Origin: UBA920 sp038257015
GTDB taxonomy: Bacteria > Patescibacteriota > Doudnabacteria > UBA920
DNA: 16,364 nt
Reading direction: 5' to 3'
NCBI GenBank assembly: GCA_038257015.1
Contig: JBBSJS010000019.1
Coordinates: forward strand, 1 to 16,364
Shown here: positions 7,610-14,715 of the stretch, piece after piece
How the letters are laid out: each line of letters opens with the position of its first letter
Position numbering within the stretch: position 1 is the first letter of the stretch
Program-made: the position numbers and the translations under genes
Notes under the pieces: model-generated
What the model was told of the DNA's origin: nothing
What the model saw: only the letters and a program-made list of their open reading frames with translations
Database searches by the model: none

Positions 7610-9454
7610 ATGGACGAATTCAAATCACAATCTGTACCAAATATGGAAACCTTAGAAGAGCAACAGCTTGTATCTAAGCCAGTTTCAGACTTCGCAATTA
7701 CTCCACCACAAACCCCTGTAGGAAATGAACCACCAAGTTCTTCTAAATGGGAAGCAGTTTTGGAGTTTTTTTCAAATAATAAATGGTATGTGTTGGCATT
7801 GGTGCTAGGGTTGGTAATTATCGCTGTGTTGGGGTATTTTGCGTTTCGCACTCAAACTCCTGAGCCAACTCAACAAGCTAAAGTTAATGTTCTAATTGAT
7901 GCGCCCGAGATGGTGCCGAGCGGTAATGAGGCGATTTACAAATTCACTATAGTGAATGAGGATCCTGTAAAATTAGTAGATATGGAATTAGAACTTGTTT
8001 ATAACGACATGACTTATGTTTCCAGTTCGCCGAGAGCTAATAACCTTTCCGGGAATTCTTATCTGATTCCAGATTTAAGCACAGGCCAGAATGCGGTTGT
8101 GATGGTGAAGGTTCAAGTCCAAGGTAATATTAACGACCAAAAAACTTTGGTCGCAAAATTGAAATATAAATACATTAATTTTAACTCTCAATTCGTCAAA
8201 GAAGTATCTCATACCACCAGAATTGTTGCAGCCGACATTATTTTAGATGTTAGTGGTTCAGAAGAAGTGAACAACGCTCAAGTTGCAGAGTATACTATTA
8301 ATTATCGAAACAACTCTGATAAAGAAATTACCAATGGTCGTATTCAGGTGACTTACCCAGAAGGATTTAGCTACGGCAATGCTGAGCCTGATACAGCTTT
8401 AGGAAATAATATCTGGAATATTAATTCACTGGCTCCACGAGGTTCAGGCAAGATACAATTCCAAGGCAATTTCAACACTTCTCGTCCCGGAGATCAAAAA
8501 ACTTTCAAAGTTGAGTTCCTGGTTGCAGACGAAAGAGGTGATTACTACGCACAATCAGCTTCTGCCTTTACTACAAGAATATCTACCCAGCCTTTGCTCA
8601 TAGAACAGAAGTTACAAAATAGCAGCAATATAGTTGCTCCTGGCGATACTTTAACATACGAAATCCGATTCCAAAATAACGCTGCTGTGGTAGCTACCGG
8701 TGTAATTATCATTCTAGAATTGGACTCTCCAGCCATTGATTTAACATCAATCCGTTCTGATACGGGACTGGTTCGTGATAACAGTATTACTTGGAACGCT
8801 TCCGGTGTGCCTGCTTTAGAAAGACTTAACCCTTCGGATTCCGGAACTGTTAGATTTACTGTGAGAGTTAACGATCCAGCGGTGGCTGGAAACGCCAAGA
8901 ATATTGAGGTTAAGTCGGCAGTAAAAATTCGTAGCAATGAGTTTAGGGACTTCTTGCCTGGCAATGCTCTGGCGATTAAAGTTTCAAGTCCATCGGATAT
9001 GTCCGGTTCCTCAGCTCATGCAGGAGGCTCGCTTCCACCGCGTGTCGGAGTACCAAGTACTTACACAGTTTATATCGAATTAAAGAACTCCAGTAACGAT
9101 TATTCCAACGGCGTGGTTACAGCTTTAATTCCACTTGGGCTTAACTTTGATACAAACTCTATTCTTGCTCGTGAGCGTAGTTTAGTAAAGTTTGATAGTT
9201 CGACTGGTCGCTTAACTTGGGATGTTGGTCAACTTGTGGCTCATGCTGGAAAGACACAACCCGTAAGGATGCTAAGTTTTAATGTTGGTTTTACTCCAAG
9301 CCAGGCTGAATTAAACCAAGCTGTACAATTATTACGAGATGTTCGGTTTAATGCAAAAGATAGTTTTACAAACCAAGATATTTCACTTGAAGTAGATGGT
9401 ATATCTACTGAAGACTCTCCAAATGGGTCAAGGGATGGTCGAGTTCAGAATTAA
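7610..9454 (+). CDS. Single-pass membrane protein with extracellular DUF11/Ig-like repeats
   Basis: 614 residues. The first 57 or so are polar and Pro/Gln-rich and probably cytoplasmic. Residues 59-78 (KWYVLALVLGLVIIAVLGYF) form one transmembrane helix. The remaining 530 residues look like about four beta-rich domains of the DUF11/Ig-like type at roughly 91-205, 206-325, 326-455 and 456-605. Recurring features are YxIxxxNNS/NNA strands (YTINYRNNSD, YEIRFQNNAA, YTVYIELKNSS), IxWNxxxLxxxxSGxxxF-like turns, and basic-polar edges. Such repeats are typical of surface stalks and adhesins. No enzyme motif, sortase signal or C-terminal anchor is visible, so the N-terminal helix is the anchor. It has its own promoter and ribosome binding site. 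It is convergent with the LysM-CHAP hydrolase across a shared terminator, which puts two envelope proteins side by side. Function beyond surface exposure is not determinable. Confidence 0.75.
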   Translation: MDEFKSQSVPNMETLEEQQLVSKPVSDFAITPPQTPVGNEPPSSSKWEAVLEFFSNNKWYVLALVLGLVIIAVLGYFAFRTQTPEPTQQAKVNVLIDAPEMVPSGNEAIYKFTIVNEDPVKLVDMELELVYNDMTYVSSSPRANNLSGNSYLIPDLSTGQNAVVMVKVQVQGNINDQKTLVAKLKYKYINFNSQFVKEVSHTTRIVAADIILDVSGSEEVNNAQVAEYTINYRNNSDKEITNGRIQVTYPEGFSYGNAEPDTALGNNIWNINSLAPRGSGKIQFQGNFNTSRPGDQKTFKVEFLVADERGDYYAQSASAFTTRISTQPLLIEQKLQNSSNIVAPGDTLTYEIRFQNNAAVVATGVIIILELDSPAIDLTSIRSDTGLVRDNSITWNASGVPALERLNPSDSGTVRFTVRVNDPAVAGNAKNIEVKSAVKIRSNEFRDFLPGNALAIKVSSPSDMSGSSAHAGGSLPPRVGVPSTYTVYIELKNSSNDYSNGVVTALIPLGLNFDTNSILARERSLVKFDSSTGRLTWDVGQLVAHAGKTQPVRMLSFNVGFTPSQAELNQAVQLLRDVRFNAKDSFTNQDISLEVDGISTEDSPNGSRDGRVQN

Positions 9455-9496
9455 CTTGCCCGGAGATCGAGCTCACTTAGTACTAATTACAAACAA

Positions 9497-9524
9497 AAAA
9501 CCTCCAGAATATTCTGGAGGTTTT
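9497..9524. terminator. Bidirectional terminator between convergent genes
   Basis: Perfect 28-base palindrome, AAAACCTCCAGAAT followed by its reverse complement ATTCTGGAGGTTTT. A T-rich run follows on each strand (TTTTAATTTT on plus; TTTTTTGTTTG on minus). It lies 42 bases after the stop of the plus-strand repeat protein and 11 bases past the stop of the minus-strand hydrolase, and serves both. Confidence 0.9.
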
Positions 9525-9535
9525 AATTTTATCGA

Positions 9536-10801
9536 TTATGGATGGATAATTCCTTTAACTTTAGAGTCGCTCATGTCGAGTGTACGGGTGGTTTTAATAA
9601 ATAGTCCTTTGTAGTTCCATTCACTAAAGGTAACCTTAGTACCATTCACGGCTTCGATGTAACCAACGTGTCCGTAACGGCTTTCATTAGTTTGAATAAT
9701 CGAGCCAACTTTTGGAGTTTGGTTAACGGTAGCACCTGCTCGTTTTGCATTACTCATCCACGCACTAGCGTTTCCGCGCCAATAAACTTTTACTTTACTT
9801 GCAACCCAAGCTGTACAGTGTCCAGCAGCGAACTTATTGCTTCCTACGAATGCTGCGCGAGGTACAGATGGTTGGCTGGTAGCTTTTGGTGTCGCAGCGC
9901 TGGATGGTGCAGAAGGAGTTTCAACTGGTTTTGGAGGTTCTGGGAGAACACCGCCTGGAATAATTAAATATTCACCTAAAGCGATTTCTGAGTCAGGTCC
10001 TTCAAGACCATTATACGATACTACTTTTTCCAAATCAGCTTGATATTTCTTAGAAATGTCGTACAAACTAAGATCGGTTTCAACTTTTACAACAATACCT
10101 TCCACTGGGGGGATCACTAGGTGCCAACCTGCTTTTAGGGCATGGTCCGGCAAACCGTTGGATTCTCGGATAGTTTTAGTACTGATTCCGAATTGAGTAG
10201 CTACTGTGTATACAGTATCAAAAGGTTTAGTTTCGTAAACTTGAACTTGTTGGGAAACTAGTTTCTGAATACTGTCCGGGTTTGCTTTGGTGATACCACT
10301 GTCATCGATTATTTCTTCTTCTGCTACAGTGCTAACGCCAAGTACTGAAGGGTTAGGTGTGTTGTCTGCGAATACTTGTGCAAACAATCCTCGATTATTA
10401 GCAACAGTTGTGTTAACAGTGTTCTGCTTGGCGTGCAAGCTGTCGTTAAACTCGCTATGGTTGCCTAAGAAATGCGCTGCAAGACTATTGTCTTTGTGAA
10501 CGTAATCTTTTTTAAGAGGATTAAATACTACAAGGTTAGCCGCAGCTATTAGTAGAACCACAAGCCCTACCACTGCTTCACTGGAGAAGTTTAAACCATA
10601 TTCCCAAGGGTCAGGTTTATTGTTGATACGAACAGCGGGAAAGTGCCCAGAGTACCAAGTTGATACACTAGGGAAGTTTCTTTTGACAGAGTTAACTGTC
10701 TTCTTAAAGAAATACTGAGAAACAAATTTGTATACTCGGATTTTACGAGCAAGCAAATTCTTAAATTCTAAAGATGAAATATTTTTTCCTTTTCGCTGCA
10801 A
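9536..10801 (-). CDS. Membrane-anchored LysM-LysM-CHAP peptidoglycan hydrolase
   Basis: 421 residues with the TTG start at 10801. Order: a very basic N-terminal segment (1-70), a transmembrane helix at about 76-94 (AVVGLVVLLIAAANLVVF), a polar linker, LysM 1 (about 187-231, ending AGWHLVIPP), LysM 2 (about 237-282, ending LGEYLIIPGG), a Pro/Ser/Ala linker (286-314), and a C-terminal CHAP domain (about 320-421). CHAP catalytic residues are visible: Cys329 in GHCTAW, His378 in GHVGYIE and Glu394 in FSEWNY. CHAP domains are amidases or endopeptidases of peptidoglycan; LysM binds its glycan. It probably acts in wall remodelling or cell separation. No ATG or Shine-Dalgarno exists upstream: the open frame runs back only to a TAG at about 10834 without ATG or GTG. 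The TTG start is therefore the best available but uncertain. Confidence 0.86.
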   Translation of the reverse strand: MQRKGKNISSLEFKNLLARKIRVYKFVSQYFFKKTVNSVKRNFPSVSTWYSGHFPAVRINNKPDPWEYGLNFSSEAVVGLVVLLIAAANLVVFNPLKKDYVHKDNSLAAHFLGNHSEFNDSLHAKQNTVNTTVANNRGLFAQVFADNTPNPSVLGVSTVAEEEIIDDSGITKANPDSIQKLVSQQVQVYETKPFDTVYTVATQFGISTKTIRESNGLPDHALKAGWHLVIPPVEGIVVKVETDLSLYDISKKYQADLEKVVSYNGLEGPDSEIALGEYLIIPGGVLPEPPKPVETPSAPSSAATPKATSQPSVPRAAFVGSNKFAAGHCTAWVASKVKVYWRGNASAWMSNAKRAGATVNQTPKVGSIIQTNESRYGHVGYIEAVNGTKVTFSEWNYKGLFIKTTRTLDMSDSKVKGIIHP

Positions 10802-11109
10802 CTTGCAGAAGTTTGAGTCGTCATCTCTACGCCTTAAACTTTTGTAAGTCGTCTTTGCCTATATTAATAGTGGGAGCAAAGAGAGCGAGCACTGTTTCTT
10901 TGATCAGCTAACTTCCGTTACTTATACAAGTGTAGGTTCAGGAAGCCACCAAAGATTCAGGCTATAATTCAAGTGTTTAGCGCTTACTTAACAATTGAAT
11001 CGTGAAATCTTTTAATTTCAATATTACTAATGAAGTTTATCAGCCCTGAAAAGAGATATCAAGTTTTACTCTCCACAGGTGCCTAATCGGCTCTGAACTA
11101 AGCCAATTA

Positions 11110-11118
11110 TTATCCACA
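11110..11118 (+). promoter_or_regulatory. Perfect DnaA-box sequence
   Basis: TTATCCACA is an exact match to the consensus DnaA box. Two degenerate look-alikes, each with two mismatches, lie nearby: CTCTCCACA about 40 bp upstream and ATAACCACA about 60 bp downstream. A single 9-mer can occur by chance; its place in the largest AT-rich intergenic region of the window is the reason to note it. Binding is not shown. Confidence 0.4.
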
Positions 11119-11188
11119 TTCCGCTTAAATAAAGGTGAATTTGGGATTTTTTATACCGTAGTCTTGCCGTTAAAATATAACCACAAAA

Positions 11189-11197
11189 TGCTATAAT
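11189..11197 (+). promoter_or_regulatory. Extended -10 promoter of uvrD/pcrA (leaderless layout)
   Basis: TGCTATAAT matches the extended -10 element exactly. TTAAAA at 11170-11175 (16-bp spacer) is a poor -35. The ATG at 11206 begins 8 bases after the -10, so transcription should start at or next to the start codon. No Shine-Dalgarno is present. Confidence 0.65.
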
Positions 11198-11205
11198 AGT
11201 TACAG

Positions 11206-13110
11206 ATGGATTTAACAGTTTTAAACAAAAAACAGTACGAAGCAGTCACCGCCCCTATGGGGCCTGTTTTAGTTCTGGCGGGAGCAGGGAGTGGTAAAAC
11301 GCGTGTCTTAACTTACCGTATTGCCTATTTAATAGAACGAGGCCTTGTACCAGCAGTAAATATTTTAGCCGTTACTTTCACAAATAAGGCTGCTAAAGAA
11401 ATGCAAGAACGTGTGGAAGTTCTAAAGAGAGAGTCTGGTGTTGTAAATTCTTTAGGCCGGCCAATGCTTGGGACCTTCCATTCAATTGGCGCAAGGATTC
11501 TTCGAAAAGAAATTTCGCAGTTGGGTTACAGTCCAAGTTTTGTGATTGCCGACAGTGATGACCAGTTGAAGATTATTAAAGACATTCTCAAAGACTTGGA
11601 TGTCCCCAAGCAGTATGGACCGCAACTGTTCCGCTCTTACATATCGAGTGCTAAGAATTTACTGCAAACCCCCAAAGAGTTACAGATTGGGTTGGATGGT
11701 TACTTGTTCGAATTAGTTCAACAAGTTTACATTCGCTACCAGGACTTTTTATTCAAACAGAACACTTTAGATTTCGACGATTTATTAATGCTTCCAATAA
11801 AGTTGTTTCAAGCTTTACCACAAGTGCTAAGAAAATACCAAGAGAGCTGGCAGTACATTCTGGTGGATGAGTACCAGGATACTAACCAAGCGCAGTATAT
11901 GTTTTTGCATATGTTGGCCAAACATCAGAATTTGTTCGTAGTTGGTGATGATGCTCAAAGTATTTATGGCTTTCGCGGTAGTAACATTGCCAATATTTTG
12001 AATTTTGAAAAAGATTTTAGCGATGCTTTGGTGGTCAAACTGGAACAGAATTATCGCTCATCGAAGAACATTCTAGCTGCGGCTCAAAAAGTGATTGAAC
12101 TTAATACTGAACAAAAACCTAAAACTTTATGGACCGAGAACGATTCAGGCAATCCGGTGAACATAGAAGAGGTTTTTGATGGGCGAGAAGAGGCCTTGTT
12201 CGTGGCCCGTAAAATTGTAAAATTAGCTAGTCTAGAAGCTGAAGAAGAGATTGAGTACGAGGAAGACTATGATCAAGAACCCGTGCAATTTTCAATTCTT
12301 GATAAGTATTTAAGTCGTCACCAGCGGGGTGGACTCAGGAATTCTAGTCATAATGTGCCCCAATTACCGCAAGAGCACGAATCATTGAAGGAATTTGCAG
12401 TTCTTTATCGTACTCACGCTCAATCTCGTGAAATTGAAGAAGTATTTATAGAAGCAGGAATTCCGTATCAGATTGTTGGTGGTCTGAAGTTCTATGAACG
12501 CAAAGAAATTAAAGATGTATTGGCATACTTGCGTTTGGTTTTGAATCATTACGATATTACCAGCTTAAAGAGAGTGATTAATTTACCACCTCGTGGGGTA
12601 GGAGATAAATCATTTGCCCTATTAAAAGAGCTTATTTTGCAACAGCCCAAAGAGCAAAGCTTGAGCGAGTTTTTAGAAATTTTGCCGATCAGTGAAATTC
12701 CTGCAAAAGCTCGTTTGGGTATAGAGCAATTTTACTCTACTATTAGAAGCTTGAGCGGTTTATCTGCGGAGGCAACTCTAACTGATTTATTAAAACAAAC
12801 CATCAAACTTAGTCAGATGGAAACGTATCTCAAGGATGGCACTGAAGTTGGTGATATGAGAGTGGAAAATGTCCGTGAGTTATTCAACGTTACTGCTAAG
12901 TTTGACGATAAAACTTGGACAGAGAGTTTGGTACAGTTTTTAGAGGAAGTTGCGTTGGTCACTTCTGCGGATGAAAATTCTGATAAGGATAACAGTGTTA
13001 CTGTGATGACTTTACACGCTGCTAAAGGTTTGGAGTTCGACACAGTGTTCTTTGTAGGATTAGAAGAGGGGATTTTGCCCCATTCGCAATCCATGTTAAA
13101 CCCCAAATAG
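11206..13110 (+). CDS. pcrA: UvrD/PcrA-family superfamily 1 DNA helicase, ending at an in-frame TAG before motif VI
   Basis: ATP-dependent 3'-5' DNA helicase of repair and replication. Helicase motifs in order: Q motif LNKKQYEAV (residues 6-14), Walker A GAGSGKT (26-32), TFTNKAAKEM (57-66), Walker B with VDEYQDTN (220-227), VGDDAQSIYGFRGS (246-259), EQNYRSS (280-286), FAVLYRTHAQSRE, and motif V VTVMTLHAAKGLEF (598-611). The frame then stops at TAG (13108-13110) after 634 codons. The same frame continues directly with LAEEIRLAYVGLTRARRKL, the conserved motif VI, and runs to TAA at 13326. The two parts together make about 705 residues, close to the family norm. A product ending at 634 would lack the motif VI arginine needed for ATP hydrolysis. 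An acidic insertion (about 343-394, rich in Glu/Asp) precedes FAVLYR. The TAG replaces a codon that relatives usually fill with Glu, one base from GAG. The symbol pcrA rather than uvrD is a judgement. Confidence 0.88.
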   Translation: MDLTVLNKKQYEAVTAPMGPVLVLAGAGSGKTRVLTYRIAYLIERGLVPAVNILAVTFTNKAAKEMQERVEVLKRESGVVNSLGRPMLGTFHSIGARILRKEISQLGYSPSFVIADSDDQLKIIKDILKDLDVPKQYGPQLFRSYISSAKNLLQTPKELQIGLDGYLFELVQQVYIRYQDFLFKQNTLDFDDLLMLPIKLFQALPQVLRKYQESWQYILVDEYQDTNQAQYMFLHMLAKHQNLFVVGDDAQSIYGFRGSNIANILNFEKDFSDALVVKLEQNYRSSKNILAAAQKVIELNTEQKPKTLWTENDSGNPVNIEEVFDGREEALFVARKIVKLASLEAEEEIEYEEDYDQEPVQFSILDKYLSRHQRGGLRNSSHNVPQLPQEHESLKEFAVLYRTHAQSREIEEVFIEAGIPYQIVGGLKFYERKEIKDVLAYLRLVLNHYDITSLKRVINLPPRGVGDKSFALLKELILQQPKEQSLSEFLEILPISEIPAKARLGIEQFYSTIRSLSGLSAEATLTDLLKQTIKLSQMETYLKDGTEVGDMRVENVRELFNVTAKFDDKTWTESLVQFLEEVALVTSADENSDKDNSVTVMTLHAAKGLEFDTVFFVGLEEGILPHSQSMLNPK

Positions 13111-13326
13111 CTAGCTGAAGAAATTCGCTTGGCGTATGTCGGACTCACCCGCGCCCGAAGAAAATTATTTTTGTTGTATGCTAAGAGCAGGCAAATGTAT
13201 GGTAGTTTCCAGTCCAATCCACCATCTCGAATTCTCCAAGTACTGCCACAAGAAGTAATTAGTTTCAAAGGAGACGCCGCGCGGTTATACAATTCTGACG
13301 ACGAGATAAGTTACGAACCATTTTAA
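13111..13326 (+). pseudogene. C-terminal fragment of the UvrD/PcrA helicase (motif VI and tail) after the in-frame TAG
   Basis: 71 codons in the same frame as the helicase gene, beginning right after the TAG. LAEEIRLAYVGLTRARRKLF is the canonical motif VI, with the Arg pair of TRAR. About 50 further residues form a short tail ending YEPF. No good start codon or ribosome binding site precedes it; a TTG at 13129 lies inside motif VI itself. It can only be useful if the TAG is a sequence error, is read through, or is suppressed. The conserved downstream sequence has no further lesions, so any inactivation must be recent. It ends 21 bp before rsmA. Confidence 0.8.
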
Positions 13327-13347
13327 AAACATTCACGAAATTATTTT

Positions 13348-14175
13348 ATGACTATTGAAACTTTAAAAAGTATTCTGAAAAGTTACAACCTAAATGCCAA
13401 CAAGACTTATGGCCAACATTTTTTAATGGACGAAACTGTATTAGAGGATATGATCGACGCTGCCGAAGTAACCAAAGAGGATGTAGTTTTAGAAATTGGT
13501 CCTGGGATAGGTAACCTTACCGAACGACTCTTGCCAAGAGCTAAGAAAGTTTTTTCAGTAGAAAAGGATCCACAGTTTTTGCCAGTGCTAAAATCTTTGG
13601 AAACTAAGTTTGATAATTTTCAGTACGAACTCACAGACATTCTTTCTTTTAATTTTAATGAGAAATTAAAAAAGCATGGCAAGTATAAAGTGGTGGCAAA
13701 TATTCCTTACTACATCACTGGGAAAATTATTCAACTTTTTGTGCGAGCAAAATTTAAACCACAAAGTTTAACGCTGTTGGTTCAAAAACAAGTTGCACAA
13801 AATATTGTGGCCGAACCGGGGGACTTGGCATTGTTAGGAATTTCCGTTCAACTTTTCGGCACTGCTAAAGTTGTCCAAGTTGTCCCAGCGCATAAATTTC
13901 ATCCTGCACCAAAAGTTGATAGTGCAGTAATTCATGTTGAACTTCCAGAAAAACCTTTGTTTGAAAATTACGATGAGCAAAAATTATTTAAAGTTCTAAA
14001 AGCCTGCTTCGCTGGAAAACGAAAACAACTTCACAATACTTTGGTAAATAATTTATTGTTAGATAAAGAGTTGGTAGAAAAAACTTTAGCTCAGTTGAAA
14101 ATTGACCCAAAGATTAGACCGCAACAACTTACCATTAAAGAATGGTTGGCGCTCACTAAATTAATAAATCCCTAA
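13348..14175 (+). CDS. rsmA: 16S rRNA dimethyladenosine transferase RsmA (KsgA)
   Basis: Dimethylates two adjacent adenines in the 3'-terminal hairpin of 16S rRNA (A1518/A1519 in E. coli numbering) using S-adenosylmethionine, a late checkpoint in 30S assembly. 275 residues, normal length. Motifs: YGQHFL (residues 21-26), SAM-binding VLEIGPGIGNLTE (47-59), acidic VEKD (71-74), catalytic NIPYYIT (118-124), and FHPAPKVDSAV (184-194). The C-terminal helical domain contains AGKRKQLHNTL. There is no Shine-Dalgarno. The gene lies 21 bp after the helicase frame with no terminator between them, so it is probably co-transcribed from the uvrD/pcrA promoter. A strong terminator follows 3 bp after the stop. 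Confidence 0.95.
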   Translation: MTIETLKSILKSYNLNANKTYGQHFLMDETVLEDMIDAAEVTKEDVVLEIGPGIGNLTERLLPRAKKVFSVEKDPQFLPVLKSLETKFDNFQYELTDILSFNFNEKLKKHGKYKVVANIPYYITGKIIQLFVRAKFKPQSLTLLVQKQVAQNIVAEPGDLALLGISVQLFGTAKVVQVVPAHKFHPAPKVDSAVIHVELPEKPLFENYDEQKLFKVLKACFAGKRKQLHNTLVNNLLLDKELVEKTLAQLKIDPKIRPQQLTIKEWLALTKLINP

Positions 14176-14178
14176 ATT

Positions 14179-14210
14179 AAAAATCCTCAAGAATATTCTT
14201 GAGGATTTTT
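14179..14210. terminator. Bidirectional terminator between rsmA and the DUF192 gene
   Basis: Perfect 32-base palindrome: AAAAATCCTCAAGAAT (14179-14194) and its reverse complement (14195-14210), with T-runs on both strands. It directly abuts the minus-strand stop codon at 14211-14213. The core GAATATTC is shared with the terminator at 9497-9524. Confidence 0.9.
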
Positions 14211-14654
14211 TTATAGCCTCAGCTTTATCTCGTCACCGATTTTCCATTCACTGCCTTTGCTTAAACCAGATTGAACTTCTAGTACAAAATCAATTTCACT
14301 TGGTGGTCCGTAAGTGGGTAGTTGGTCGGTGATACTTTTCGGTGGTGGGACATCTTCGTTGATGTGAATTATTTTATTGTCTTTAATCCAAATTATATCA
14401 ATAGCGAATCGCATATCTTTCATCCAGAAGTTAGGCTTGCGATTTATTTCCTCACGGAAATCAAACAGCATCCCATTATCTGAATCGATGCCATCGCGAT
14501 TAGACAACCCTTTGCGCTTACTCTCGGCGTCATTAACAACCTCTAAGGTAATTGTGTCGTTGCCAATTGTGGCTGTTGGTGCTTTTGTAGGGGAGTTGTT
14601 ACAACCAGCAGAAATGAGAATTAGGGTCGCGAAACTAAGTAAAAATATTTTCAT
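14211..14654 (-). CDS. DUF192 family lipoprotein
   Basis: 147 residues. Lipoprotein signal: MKIFLLSFATLILISAGC, with a hydrophobic core and lipobox ISAGC, so Cys18 is the likely lipidated residue. The mature part matches DUF192: TLEVVNDAESKRKGLSNRD, GMLFDF, FWMKDMRFAIDIIWI, then V-rich strands near the end (EIDFVLEVQSG). DUF192 proteins are small, beta-rich, often secreted, and of unknown biochemical role. The start is well supported: an extended -10 (TGTTATAAT) ends 6 nt before the ATG, a leaderless layout. It is a single-gene unit divergent from the exported pair at 14854 and convergent with rsmA. The family call is secure; function is unknown. Confidence 0.9.
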   Translation of the reverse strand: MKIFLLSFATLILISAGCNNSPTKAPTATIGNDTITLEVVNDAESKRKGLSNRDGIDSDNGMLFDFREEINRKPNFWMKDMRFAIDIIWIKDNKIIHINEDVPPPKSITDQLPTYGPPSEIDFVLEVQSGLSKGSEWKIGDEIKLRL

Positions 14655-14660
14655 ACTCTT

Positions 14661-14669
14661 ATTATAACA
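14661..14669 (-). promoter_or_regulatory. Extended -10 promoter of the DUF192 gene (leaderless layout)
   Basis: The minus strand reads TGTTATAAT, then AAGAGT, then ATG. The 6-base gap puts the transcription start at or very near the start codon. No good -35 was found at 15-19 bp spacing. Confidence 0.62.
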
Positions 14670-14686
14670 AAACTTACCAAAACTAC

Positions 14687-14715
14687 TTGCAAATTTTAGC
14701 TAAATCTGCTATAAT
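14687..14715 (+). promoter_or_regulatory. Sigma70-type promoter of the exported-protein pair
   Basis: TTGCAA (14687-14692), a 17-bp spacer, and TATAAT (14710-14715) preceded by TG at 14707-14708, giving an extended -10 (TGCTATAAT) as well. Predicted start near 14722 leaves a leader of about 130 nt before the ATG at 14854, unlike the leaderless layout of other genes here. The leader holds GAGGG near 14778, far from the start codon. Confidence 0.75.

Larger units (their letters stand above)
10802..11205. other. 404-bp gene-free divergent intergenic region
   Basis: Lies between the minus-strand hydrolase and the plus-strand helicase gene. I see no tRNA or other recognised RNA gene and no coding frame of note. 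It holds several small hairpin-capable stretches: CAAAGA/TCTTTG around 10878-10903, AGCC/GGCT around 10944-10962, TGAAAT/ATTTCA around 11002-11020, and GGCT/AGCC around 11089-11104. A TATAAT occurs at 10963-10968 on plus without a good -35. There is one perfect DnaA box, and the uvrD promoter sits at its right end. I could not identify a convincing promoter for the minus-strand hydrolase. A structured leader or small RNA is possible but not shown. Confidence 0.5.

Noticed and set aside
10860..10980. Possible SRP RNA, tmRNA or c-di-AMP riboswitch in the intergenic region
   Set aside because: Short resemblances (AGGTTCAGGAAGCC to the SRP tip; GCCTGAATC to the ydaO motif upstream of wall hydrolases) do not extend to the full conserved cores on either strand.
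13348..14175. Large reverse-strand open frames inside argS, ileS, the helicase and other genes
   Set aside because: They are antisense or out-of-frame shadows of well-identified genes, with no domain or ribosome binding site of their own.
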